Below, piece after piece: positions 9,491 through 16,720 of a stretch of DNA of 16,889 bases. Source of the DNA: JBFHES01 sp041584015 (GTDB lineage: Bacteria > Bacteroidota > Bacteroidia > Bacteroidales > M50B96). Within the stretch, counting starts at the first letter, position 1; every line of letters starts with the position of its first letter. Position numbers and translations under genes: made by a program. The stretch is from NCBI GenBank assembly GCA_041584015.1, contig JBFHES010000076.1, forward strand, positions 1 to 16,889. Reading direction: 5' to 3'. Under the pieces are notes generated by a model, which made no database searches, had not been told where the DNA came from, and saw only the letters and a program-made list of their open reading frames with translations.

Positions 9491-11068
9491 TTATATAATT
9501 ATTTTCGAGGTCGATTGTTTTCCGCTACAGCTAGTATTTAGCAGATAAATTCCTCGTGTCAAGCCTTCGATATTCATAACCGCCTTAGTTCCATTCAGCT
9601 TAGCATTACGAACAACTCTACCAGAGAGATCTATCAGTTGAATAGTATAATGATCATCAACGCTGAACTCAACATTCAATTGCTGATTATATTTCCAATG
9701 ACGCACAGTAATCTCATCGCTTGCATCATTAACAGAATTTACGACCTGTATGGTATCTGGCATACAACCGCTGCGTCGCTCGTCATATCTGAACATTGGC
9801 CATGTAGCCCTGGTGCCTGTCATTCCGGTAAGCACATATGCCCGTCCGTAATTATTTACGATATCTGGATATTCGCTATGTCCGCCTACAACAAATACAT
9901 CAAGCTTCCCATCCTTATTAAAATCGGCTATAACCGGGCCATGATTAATGTCGAAGCCGGCACCATAATGTGTTTCTAAATCGAAGTATAAAACCTCCTC
10001 GCCACTACCACCGCTTAAACCAATCAACTCTCCGGTGCCGGTGCCAAATACAACATCAAGGGTATCGTCTGCATTCACATCAGCAATGGCCGCACCTCTA
10101 AATGCTGTCAATCCCTGTCCAATGGTGTAATCCCATAAAAGACTACCAGTATGTGATAAAACACCAGCCTTATTACCACTAAAGAAAACCACTTCGTAGC
10201 GATCATCATTATTAAGGTCGGCAATTGAAGTTGGAGCACCTACATAATAAGGGTTTGCACCTTGATGTTTATAACTCCAAACACTGGATCCATCAAACGC
10301 ATTTAAGGCATATACAAAACCATCATACGACCCAATAGTTAATTCTGGTTTTCCATCATTATCAATATCGGCAAATGAAGCACCATGGTAAATAAAGTCC
10401 TGCGGGAGATTATTCTGCCAAATCAACTGCGCTGAGTCGCCTGTATAAGCATAAATTTCTGCATCGCCTCCAAACACCCAGGTTGCAACCACAAAATCAA
10501 GCTGACCGTTGTTATCTATATCTAAAATTGCAGGTGCCGTTTGCACCCACGAATCAACATTTACAGCTATCTCCCAATTAATGCCGCCATTCTGTCCATT
10601 CAGGCTAATTACATAGCCACCAAACTCCCCATGTATAATATCATAAATACCATCACCATTCATATCGGCAACCGAAGGAGGAGAATCGCTTCCTCTTGTT
10701 AGGGTCTCCCACTTTACCGCTCCGGTTAAACCTTCGAGACAAAATGTTTTTGCTACACATGACGATGCAATCACAACATCAAGCTCTCCATCACCATCAA
10801 CATCAAATATTAGCGGGGCAGCATCATTACATCCTCCGGTATTTACCTTCCATAGCAAGGAACCATCCTCAGCATTTAAGGCATACACACTGCTATCATT
10901 TCGATACGTAGAAAATACAATTTCAAGAAAGCCGTCGTTATCAATATCAGCACAGGCAGCATTACCAAAGGCCATATCGTTTAAATCGTAACTCCACAAC
11001 ACACTTGTTTGGCTTTGCATATTAAGTACAAATAAAAGTACCGACATCAGGGTTAATAGTTGTTTCAT
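9491..11068 (-). CDS. Secreted FG-GAP/PQQ-like repeat protein with T9SS type A sorting domain
   Basis: A 525-residue protein. Residues 1-20 are a signal peptide (MKQLLTLMSVLLFVLNMQSQ). Residues 22-420 hold eight FG-GAP/VCBS-type Ca-binding loops of the form D-x-D/N-x-D-G-x-x-(D/E)-(hydrophobic)2, near 41, 89, 135, 183, 234, 284, 330 and 382. They alternate with PQQ-like strands such as VYALNAEDGSLLW (61-73) and VYALNAFDGSSVW (252-264). A beta-propeller is the expected fold. WPMFRYDERRSG (423-434) commonly closes such propellers. Residues about 450-525 form a T9SS type A sorting domain (YTIQLIDLSGRVV, then GLTRGIYLLN, ending KIII), so export across the outer membrane and surface attachment or release are expected. 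Loops six and seven carry NDD and ADD in place of NDG. No catalytic motif is seen; ligand binding or adhesion is an inference. Confidence 0.9.
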   Translation of the reverse strand: MKQLLTLMSVLLFVLNMQSQTSVLWSYDLNDMAFGNAACADIDNDGFLEIVFSTYRNDSSVYALNAEDGSLLWKVNTGGCNDAAPLIFDVDGDGELDVVIASSCVAKTFCLEGLTGAVKWETLTRGSDSPPSVADMNGDGIYDIIHGEFGGYVISLNGQNGGINWEIAVNVDSWVQTAPAILDIDNNGQLDFVVATWVFGGDAEIYAYTGDSAQLIWQNNLPQDFIYHGASFADIDNDGKPELTIGSYDGFVYALNAFDGSSVWSYKHQGANPYYVGAPTSIADLNNDDRYEVVFFSGNKAGVLSHTGSLLWDYTIGQGLTAFRGAAIADVNADDTLDVVFGTGTGELIGLSGGSGEEVLYFDLETHYGAGFDINHGPVIADFNKDGKLDVFVVGGHSEYPDIVNNYGRAYVLTGMTGTRATWPMFRYDERRSGCMPDTIQVVNSVNDASDEITVRHWKYNQQLNVEFSVDDHYTIQLIDLSGRVVRNAKLNGTKAVMNIEGLTRGIYLLNTSCSGKQSTSKIII

Positions 11069-11304
11069 GATATAAAAATTTTGGAAACCAAGTTATGAAG
11101 ATTAATACATATATCAAAAGTCAATCAGGTAATTAGCATGTCAATCTTGATTACAAATACAGATCAAACAAACCGACTACCTGCAGAAAATACTAGTAAC
11201 ACAAACAAACATGAAGTTCTATTTTGAAATTTTTAAACTTGAATTTTAAATAAGCAATTTTAATACTTCAGTAATATTAGGAGCTACTACCCTAAATAAA
11301 AATG

Positions 11305-11312
11305 TACTTTTG
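11305..11312 (+). promoter_or_regulatory. Putative -7 box of xerD
   Basis: TACTTTTG fits the Bacteroidota -7 consensus TAnnTTTG. Transcription would start near 11318, giving a leader of about 17 bases before the TTG start at 11335. No convincing -33 TTTG lies at the right distance, so the promoter is tentative. An in-frame TGA at 11311-11313 overlaps the box, so the xerD frame cannot begin upstream of it. Confidence 0.4.
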
Positions 11313-11334
11313 ATTAGCTTTAAATCATACACTA

Positions 11335-12258
11335 TTGAATTGGGAAAAAACCATAATCGAGTACAGTGCGTTTCTAAAACTTGAGAAATCGCTTTCGGCC
11401 AACTCCATTGAAGCCTATTTAAGGGACATTGTAAAGTTGGTTGAGTTTTTTGAAATAAGCGGCGAAGAACTTCAACCCGATACCGTTGAAGCTAAACATA
11501 TCAGAGCCTACATTCAATGGATTAACGAACTCGGAATGCTTCCCAGATCCCAGGCAAGGATTATCTCCGGCATCCGCTCTTTTTTTAAGTATTTACTTTT
11601 CGAAGAATTGATTGATGTTGACCCGAGTGCGCTAATTGATCTTCCCAAAACAGGTCGAAAGCTTCCTGTTGTCTTATCAATTGAAGAAATCGATAATTTG
11701 CAAGCAGCAATTGACTTAAGCAAAGCGGAAGGTCATCGTAACAAAGCCATAATTGAAACGCTTTACAGCTGTGGACTGCGTGTAAGCGAGCTCGTAGAAC
11801 TCAAAATAACCAATCTGTATTTTAAGGAGGGATATATTCGGGTTACCGGTAAAGGAGATAAAGAACGCCTGGTTCCAATCAGCGACAGAGCCATTCGGGA
11901 AATCAATTATTACCTGGACAATAATCGGAAACAACTTGACATTAAAAAGCAACATGAAAATATTGTGTTTCTAAATCGTCTTGGCAACAAATTAACACGT
12001 GTGATGATTTTCACCATTATCAAACGGCTGGCCATTGCTGCTGGAATTGACAAGGTTATAAGTCCACACACTTTCCGGCATTCGTTTGCAACACATTTGG
12101 TTGAAGGAGGCGCCGACCTAAGAGCGGTTCAGGCAATGCTTGGACACGAATCAATTCTGACAACTGAAATCTATACGCACCTCGACAGAAGTTACCTACG
12201 TCAGAACATTATTGAATTCCATCCAAGGTCGGAGAAGTTTTTAAACAACAAGCACTAA
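11335..12258 (+). CDS. xerD: Site-specific tyrosine recombinase XerD
   Basis: A 307-residue cytosolic recombinase. With XerC it would resolve chromosome dimers at dif during cell division. The N-terminal SAM-like DNA-binding domain (1-95) begins with the family-typical MNWEK...F.L.EKSLSANSIEAYLRD. The catalytic domain (108-295) shows the complete set R149, K173, H245, R248, H271 and nucleophile Y280, one position off E. coli XerD numbering throughout. Motifs include LYSCGLRVSEL, GKGDKER, HTFRHSFATHL and LGHESILTTEIYTHLD. The start is TTG: an in-frame stop sits at 11311-11313, there is no ATG before the catalytic half is reached except internal Met codons, and this start gives the normal N-terminus. 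The gene converges on ruvX with only 6 bp between the stop codons. It lacks phage or integron neighbours, so a housekeeping role is more likely than an integrase. Confidence 0.93.
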   Translation: MNWEKTIIEYSAFLKLEKSLSANSIEAYLRDIVKLVEFFEISGEELQPDTVEAKHIRAYIQWINELGMLPRSQARIISGIRSFFKYLLFEELIDVDPSALIDLPKTGRKLPVVLSIEEIDNLQAAIDLSKAEGHRNKAIIETLYSCGLRVSELVELKITNLYFKEGYIRVTGKGDKERLVPISDRAIREINYYLDNNRKQLDIKKQHENIVFLNRLGNKLTRVMIFTIIKRLAIAAGIDKVISPHTFRHSFATHLVEGGADLRAVQAMLGHESILTTEIYTHLDRSYLRQNIIEFHPRSEKFLNNKH

Positions 12259-12264
12259 GCTGCA

Positions 12265-12681
12265 TTAAAACTGAGGCTGATCCAAATACGACTGAAGCAT
12301 TATTGTAGCTGAAACCGTATCGATCAAAGCCTTATTCTGACGCTGCTTCTTTTTAAGACCACCATCTATCATGGCCTGAAATGCCATTTTTGAAGTAAAA
12401 CGTTCATCAACCTGTTTAATAGGAATATCAGGAAATGTTTTGGCTAATTTCTTTATAAACGGGTTTATAAATGCAACAGCCTGCGCCGGTTCGTTTTGCA
12501 GGGTGAGCGGATAACCTACCAAAAACAACTCTACTTTTTCCTTGGCAATATAATCCGTTAAATACTCAAAGATATCTTTCGAATGCACTGTTGTTAAACC
12601 ATTGGCAATTATCTTCATCGGATCGGTAATTGCCAGTCCTACCCGCTTTTGTCCATAATCAATTGCCATTACTCGTCCCAT
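12265..12681 (-). CDS. ruvX: Putative pre-16S rRNA nuclease / Holliday junction resolvase-like YqgF (RuvX)
   Basis: A 138-residue RNase H-fold protein, full length for the family. The fold's acidic residues are visible: D8 in MAIDYGQKRVGLA, E93 in VDERFTS (91-97) and D121 in KALIDTVSATIMLQSYL (117-133). VGYPLTLQNEP (55-65) is the family's VGxPL strand-loop. YqgF proteins mature the 5' end of 16S rRNA in E. coli; the resolvase role came from structural similarity. The gene ends 6 bp from xerD in convergent orientation and diverges from def across about 200 bases. A near-consensus -7 box (TTACTTTG, minus strand 12709-12702, one mismatch) lies about 21 bases upstream of ATG. Start at ATG 12681 gives the standard MGRVMAIDYG N-terminus. 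Confidence 0.92.
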   Translation of the reverse strand: MGRVMAIDYGQKRVGLAITDPMKIIANGLTTVHSKDIFEYLTDYIAKEKVELFLVGYPLTLQNEPAQAVAFINPFIKKLAKTFPDIPIKQVDERFTSKMAFQAMIDGGLKKKQRQNKALIDTVSATIMLQSYLDQPQF

Positions 12682-12850
12682 ATCCTTTGCTATTTAGCTT
12701 GCAAAGTAAGCGCTTTTACCATCGCTTTACAAAAACTGAAGTTTAACATTCAAATATTTTATATTATCAAGCTTATGCTTGTAAACAAGACCTTGAAATC
12801 TACTCAGCTATCTTGCTTTTAAAAAAGCTTTTAAATGAGAAATTTGAGCT

Positions 12851-12858
12851 TATCTTTG
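12851..12858 (+). promoter_or_regulatory. -7 box of the def-lipoprotein operon
   Basis: TATCTTTG exactly fits the Bacteroidota TAnnTTTG consensus. A TTTT at 12829-12832 stands 18 bases upstream as a weak -33. Transcription would start near 12864, about 15 bases before ATG 12879. This supports the ATG over an earlier in-frame TTG at 12813, which would lie upstream of the promoter. The identical octamer precedes tgt (16397-16390, minus strand). Confidence 0.55.
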
Positions 12859-12878
12859 CAGTTCAAAAATTACCAATA

Positions 12879-13433
12879 ATGATTTTACCAATAACTGCAT
12901 ACGGTCACCCTACACTAAGAAAGGTGACTGAAGAAATAGATAAGGATTATCCAAAACTAAATGAACTGATTGAGAACATGTTCGAAACCATGTATCATTC
13001 GGATGGCGTTGGATTAGCAGCCCCTCAGGTTAACATTCCTATTCGCTTATTTGTTATGGATGCATCGCCAATGGGCGATGAAGTTGAAGAATTTAAAGAT
13101 TTCAAAAAGGTATTCATCAATCCATATATTATTGAAGAGGATGGCGATGAGTGGTCGTTTAACGAAGGTTGTTTGAGCATTCCCGGAATTCGCGAAGATG
13201 TTAAACGCCCAAGCAAAATAACCATTGAATACTACGACGAGAATTGGGAGTTACACGAAGAAACGTATGACGATATTCCAGCTCGGGTAATCCAGCACGA
13301 ATACGATCATCTGGAAGGTATACTTTTCCCTGACAGGCTTCCTGCATTGCGAAGAAGATTATTAAAATCGAAACTAGCCAATATAACAAAAGGCAAAATC
13401 GACGTTAACTATAGAATGATATTTCCAAAATAA
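12879..13433 (+). CDS. def: Peptide deformylase
   Basis: A 184-residue cytosolic metalloenzyme that removes the formyl group from the initiator methionine of nascent proteins. All three family motifs are present: motif 1 GVGLAAPQ (43-50), motif 2 EGCLS (96-100) and motif 3 QHEYDH (139-144). The metal ligands are C98, H140 and H144, and the catalytic acid/base is E141. The N-terminus MILPITAYGHPTLRK is the usual one. A longer frame back to TTG 12813 exists but would add 22 poorly conserved residues and would start upstream of the likely promoter at 12851, so ATG 12879 is chosen. The gene diverges from ruvX and is followed after 19 bases by the lipoprotein gene on the same strand, suggesting one transcript. 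Confidence 0.95.
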   Translation: MILPITAYGHPTLRKVTEEIDKDYPKLNELIENMFETMYHSDGVGLAAPQVNIPIRLFVMDASPMGDEVEEFKDFKKVFINPYIIEEDGDEWSFNEGCLSIPGIREDVKRPSKITIEYYDENWELHEETYDDIPARVIQHEYDHLEGILFPDRLPALRRRLLKSKLANITKGKIDVNYRMIFPK

Positions 13434-13452
13434 CTGATTTAAACCATTAACT

Positions 13453-13995
13453 ATGAAAAAGTTTTTGTTGCCATTTGTTATCGTGAGCCTGCTTTTTGCT
13501 GCGTGCAAAGAATCGCCAAGAAATGAAGCAAATAATGAGATTATTAAGCTTGAAACCAATCTGGCCTCGGATACAACACTGGTGCTTGACCGTGCAACTG
13601 CCATTAAATTAACAGGCATGTATGCCGATTTTTCAGAGAACTATCCGGACGACGAATTAGCAGCTATCTACTTATTCAAAGCCGGAGAACTTTCGATGAA
13701 CCTGAATATGGGCAATCAGGCAATTGCCTATTTTACTAAACTTCTTAATACCTACGAGAATTTCGAAAAAAAGCCGGAAACAATATTCCTTCAAGCCTTT
13801 GTACTCGAAAATCAATTGAACGACCAGAAACGTGCCTCAGATCTTTACAAGTCGTTTATGGCGCAATACCCAAATCATATCCTTTATAAAGATGCCAAAG
13901 CATCGTTGGATAACATGGGCAAATCTCTGGAAGAAATCATCAAGAACTTTGAAGCACGCAATCGAGGGAAAGATAAAATTACCGAGAAAGAATAA
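13453..13995 (+). CDS. TPR-type lipoprotein of unknown function
   Basis: A 180-residue protein with a lipoprotein signal peptide (MKKFLLPFVIVSLLFAAC); the lipobox FAAC places the acylated cysteine at C18. The mature part is helical. Two tetratricopeptide-like helix pairs are visible: residues about 68-101 (LAAIYLFKAGELSMNLNMG, then AIAYFTKLLNTY) and about 107-140 (LQAFVLENQLNDQKRASDLY, then FMAQYP). This resembles the repeats of BamD/YbgF-like envelope proteins. The C-terminus (160-180) is highly charged. No strong acidic surface-export signal follows C18 (the next residues are KESP), so an inner-leaflet outer-membrane location is the default guess. It follows def by 19 bases and ends just before a strong terminator, so it is probably the last gene of the def transcript. 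I do not recognise a named function. Confidence 0.85.
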   Translation: MKKFLLPFVIVSLLFAACKESPRNEANNEIIKLETNLASDTTLVLDRATAIKLTGMYADFSENYPDDELAAIYLFKAGELSMNLNMGNQAIAYFTKLLNTYENFEKKPETIFLQAFVLENQLNDQKRASDLYKSFMAQYPNHILYKDAKASLDNMGKSLEEIIKNFEARNRGKDKITEKE

Positions 13996-14013
13996 TCAGC
14001 GGATTTAGCGCCA

Positions 14014-14051
14014 AAAAAATAGGTTTGCAATTTCTTGCAAACCTATTTTTT
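14014..14051. terminator. Bidirectional intrinsic terminator between the lipoprotein gene and lptG
   Basis: A perfect 17-bp inverted repeat (left arm 14014-14030, right arm 14035-14051) surrounds the 4-base loop TTTC. The core is AGGTTTGCAA / TTGCAAACCT, flanked by A and T runs that supply a U-tract in either direction. It lies 18 bases after the lipoprotein stop and about 45 bases after the lptG stop on the other strand, so it can end both convergent transcripts. Confidence 0.9.
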
Positions 14052-14096
14052 GTTTATCGTTTTTTTATCTGTCGTTTAAACTCTTTCGTCCTTCTA

Positions 14097-15176
14097 TTAC
14101 TTTGGCGCCATTCGGTATAAAACCATTCCTATCACAGCATAAACCATGTTCGGAATCCAGGAAGCAAGCATCGGATCCAGGCTACCCTTTATGGCAAACT
14201 GTGAAGTTACCCGCATAAATAATATGTAGGTAAAACTCAAGGCCAGACCTACACCTATATGCAAACCGCTTCCGCCTCGCACCTTCCGCGAAGACAAGGA
14301 AACACCTATCAATGCCAATATGAATACAGAAAATGGATCACTCCACCTTCTATGCTTTTCAATAAGATATGCCTCAACATTTTCAACACCCAACTGCCGT
14401 TCCTGCTCAATAAAGCGGTTCAACTCCGGCGAAGTCATCGACTCAATAATCTGATTCCTGAAATTAAAATTCGAAGGAGTAAGATTTAAAACCGTATCAA
14501 CCTCCTTTCCTTTCAACAGCTCTTCATTTAATCCGTCGGTGTGCCTTATGTAATAATTATGTGCTGTCCATTTTTCAGTTTCCTCATCCCATTTCACATA
14601 ATCGGCCATTAGCTTCGACACCAATTGCCCATCAATAAATTTCTCCATGGAGAATTTATAGCCAACCTGATTAGACACATTATAGCGCTCCATGTAAACA
14701 AACACACCCGGCTCAACCTGGCGGTGAATATCCCGGTCGTAATTACGGTAAGGACTCTGTAGGTATTTCTCACTAAAATCGTTTCGCCCTTTGTTAGCCG
14801 GTGGTATGATATAGGCATTGAGCATAAACGAGAAAACAGCAATTAAAAGAGCTGAGACAAAATAAGGCCACAACATGCGCCTGAAACTAACGCCACTACT
14901 CAAAATAGCAATAATCTCTGTGTCATATGCCATCTTAGATGTAAAGAAAATTACAGCTATAAAAGTGAATAAGGCAGTAAACAAATTAATGAAATAGGGA
15001 ATGAAATTGAAATAATAATCAAATATGATCTCCTCAAAAGAAATGCTCTTCTCAATAAAATCATCAATACGTTCGGTAATATCAAACACAACCGCAATGC
15101 TAATGATCAGCACAATGGCAAAGAAAAACGTACCAAGGAATTTCTTAATGATATAGATATCTAATTTTTTAATCAC
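14097..15176 (-). CDS. lptG: LptF/LptG family LPS-export permease (LptG-like)
   Basis: A 359-residue inner-membrane protein of the YjgP/YjgQ family, which with LptB forms the ABC transporter that extracts lipopolysaccharide from the inner membrane toward LptC/LptA. It has the family's 3+3 topology: membrane segments near 13-31, 58-79 and 103-124, a periplasmic beta-jellyroll region (about 130-270), then segments near 280-296, 305-325 and 338-355. Family motifs include LDIYIIKKFLGTF (5-17), AYDTEIIAILSSGVSFRRM (83-101, the coupling-helix region), FVYMERY (159-165) and the RRWSDPFSVFILALIG start of the second bundle (276-291). The opening LDxYI and the FVYMER strand resemble LptG more than LptF, but the two are hard to separate. 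It lies 66 bases downstream of tgt on the same strand with no visible promoter, so it is probably co-transcribed. Confidence 0.88.
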   Translation of the reverse strand: MIKKLDIYIIKKFLGTFFFAIVLIISIAVVFDITERIDDFIEKSISFEEIIFDYYFNFIPYFINLFTALFTFIAVIFFTSKMAYDTEIIAILSSGVSFRRMLWPYFVSALLIAVFSFMLNAYIIPPANKGRNDFSEKYLQSPYRNYDRDIHRQVEPGVFVYMERYNVSNQVGYKFSMEKFIDGQLVSKLMADYVKWDEETEKWTAHNYYIRHTDGLNEELLKGKEVDTVLNLTPSNFNFRNQIIESMTSPELNRFIEQERQLGVENVEAYLIEKHRRWSDPFSVFILALIGVSLSSRKVRGGSGLHIGVGLALSFTYILFMRVTSQFAIKGSLDPMLASWIPNMVYAVIGMVLYRMAPK

Positions 15177-15242
15177 GCGCTTATTTTTAGATGGTCGAAG
15201 ATATTTCTTTTACGCAAAATTCTCTGAAAAATTATAAGCATA

Positions 15243-16373
15243 TCACAAACGGGTTGTCACCTTCTTAACCATCATGGTTTTCCATTGATGAAAATCGCCA
15301 GCTATAATGTGATTTCGGGCTTCGCCAACCAACCATAAATAAAAGGCCAGATTATGAATACTTGCTATCTGCGAACCCAACATTTCTTTGGAAATTATTA
15401 AGTGTCGTAAATAGGCACGCGAATAATGATGATCCACAAAGCAGGAACCATTCGGATCAACAGGAGTAAAATCATCAGCCCAACGCTTATTTTTGATATT
15501 GATCATTCCTTCGCTGGTAAAGAGCATGCCATTTCTTCCATTTCGGGTTGGCATTACACAATCAAACATATCTACCCCCAAGGCAATCGATTCCAAGATA
15601 TTTGCTGGTGTTCCAACACCCATCAGGTAGCGAGGCTTGTCGGCGGGAAGAATGTCCGTCACAACATCTGTCATTTCATACATTACCTCGGTAGGTTCGC
15701 CAACGGCTAAACCTCCAATAGCATTTCCTTCCATGTTATGCGATGCAATGGTTTCGGCACTTTGCTTTCTTAAATCGCGAAAACCAGCACCCTGCACAAT
15801 TGGAAAAAATGTTTGAGAGTAACCATATTTCGGATCGGTTGATTTAAAGTGATTAACACCGCGCTGGAGCCAACGGTGTGTTAATTCCATCGAACTCTTG
15901 GCGTATTTGTAATCCGAATCTCCGGGCGGACATTCGTCTAATGCCATAATAATATCTGCACCAATACTTCGCTGAATATCCACAACATTCTCCGGTGTAA
16001 AATGCAATTTACTGCCATCAATATGCGAACGAAAAGTAACTCCCTCCTCTTTTAGCTTTCGCATTTGTGCGAGTGAAAACACCTGATAGCCTCCACTGTC
16101 TGTTAATATTGGCTTATCCCATCCATTGAATTTATGCAAGCCACCTACCTGCTCAAGAATACCTATTCCTGGTCGTAAATTTAGATGATAAGTATTTCCA
16201 AGAATTATTTGTGCAGAGATATCTTCCTTTAGCTCGCGCTGATGTACAGCCTTAACAGAACCAACCGTACCAACGGGCATAAATATCGGGGTTTGTATCT
16301 CACCATGATCAGTAGTTACCTTGCCAGCTCTGGCCTTGCTGTTTATATCGGTGTGTTGTAATTCGAATTTCAT
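15243..16373 (-). CDS. tgt: Queuine tRNA-ribosyltransferase (tRNA-guanine transglycosylase)
   Basis: A 376-residue cytosolic enzyme that swaps guanine-34 for preQ1 in GUN-anticodon tRNAs on the way to queuosine. Substrate motifs are intact: LTDSGGYQVFSL with D92, MALDECPP (143-150), PIVQGAG (191-197), GGLAVGE (220-226) and MFDCVMPTRNGRNG with nucleophile D271 and tRNA-contacting R277 and R280. These lie nine positions before the Zymomonas enzyme's D280, R286 and R289. The C-terminal zinc motif is degenerate. The usual C-x-C-x2-C...H positions read G309, C311, D314 and H340, so two of three cysteines are missing while the flanking YSRAYLRHL is normal. From memory, other Bacteroidota Tgt proteins also lack these cysteines, so the enzyme is probably active. 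A -7 box TATCTTTG lies just upstream, and lptG follows after 66 bases. Confidence 0.95.
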   Translation of the reverse strand: MKFELQHTDINSKARAGKVTTDHGEIQTPIFMPVGTVGSVKAVHQRELKEDISAQIILGNTYHLNLRPGIGILEQVGGLHKFNGWDKPILTDSGGYQVFSLAQMRKLKEEGVTFRSHIDGSKLHFTPENVVDIQRSIGADIIMALDECPPGDSDYKYAKSSMELTHRWLQRGVNHFKSTDPKYGYSQTFFPIVQGAGFRDLRKQSAETIASHNMEGNAIGGLAVGEPTEVMYEMTDVVTDILPADKPRYLMGVGTPANILESIALGVDMFDCVMPTRNGRNGMLFTSEGMINIKNKRWADDFTPVDPNGSCFVDHHYSRAYLRHLIISKEMLGSQIASIHNLAFYLWLVGEARNHIIAGDFHQWKTMMVKKVTTRL

Positions 16374-16389
16374 ATGTACTATTATGCCA

Positions 16390-16397
16390 CAAAGATA
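16390..16397 (-). promoter_or_regulatory. -7 box of the tgt-lptG operon
   Basis: Read on the minus strand, 16397-16390 is TATCTTTG, an exact TAnnTTTG match and identical to the box before def. Transcription would begin near 16383, about ten bases before ATG 16373. I see no clear -33 TTTG at the usual distance. Confidence 0.5.
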
Positions 16398-16539
16398 ATT
16401 GGAATTGTTAGATGTTTGATGCCCGTTGCATGAAGTCGACTAATTTGACATAGCCTACTGTATTTAGCCGACTTATTTTAAAAAGTTGACTACTAAAAGA
16501 GTGTTTAAAGTGTACTTCCAGCCAAATCGTATCCTTGAT

Positions 16540-16720
16540 AGATATCTCACTGCGCTGCATAGAGCTACATTTTTCTGATGACAAGCAAAGAATCCTGGTT
16601 TACCATAATCAGATATATCGCTTATTTCGATATGACCATATTTTGCACTGCCATCTGCAAAGAATCCACCGGTTTCGTAGACAGATATCTCGCTTCGCTC
16701 GATATGACCATATTTGATCT
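16540..16720. repeat. Tandem REP-like element, three degenerate copies, period about 71-72 bp
   Basis: Copies begin at 16540, 16611 and 16683 with AGATAT(C/A)TC. Copies two and three share CGATATGACCATATTT; copies one and two share GCAAAGAATCC followed by GGTTT. Each unit holds a short palindrome around a loop: in copy two ATATCG/CGATAT (16615-16620 and 16628-16633), in copy three ATATC...GATAT (16685-16705) with an inner GC-rich stretch. The minus strand reads as short peptides of the type GHIERSEIS, often produced by spurious ORFs over dispersed Bacteroidota repeats. It is non-coding. A dispersed REP-type family is an inference that needs the whole genome. Confidence 0.6.

Noticed and set aside
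11069..11334. dif site or regulatory RNA in the divergent region upstream of xerD
   Set aside because: I found no 28-bp dif-like palindrome or stable hairpin. Besides the xerD -7 box, only one-mismatch boxes were seen for the minus-strand gene (e.g. near 11115-11122), too weak to call.
11335..12258. xerD as a phage or mobile-element integrase, or as an invertase acting on the neighbouring giant gene
   Set aside because: The sequence and length are those of housekeeping XerD, there are no attachment-site repeats or phage genes nearby, and I saw no inverted repeats flanking the giant gene's promoter.
12813..12878. N-terminal extension of peptide deformylase from a TTG at 12813
   Set aside because: The extra 22 residues are not part of the family, and the start would lie upstream of the likely -7 box at 12851-12858. 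ATG 12879 gives the normal N-terminus.
16540..16720. Possible CRISPR array
   Set aside because: Only three imperfect units with a period of about 72 bases, similarity spread over repeat and spacer alike, and no cas genes.
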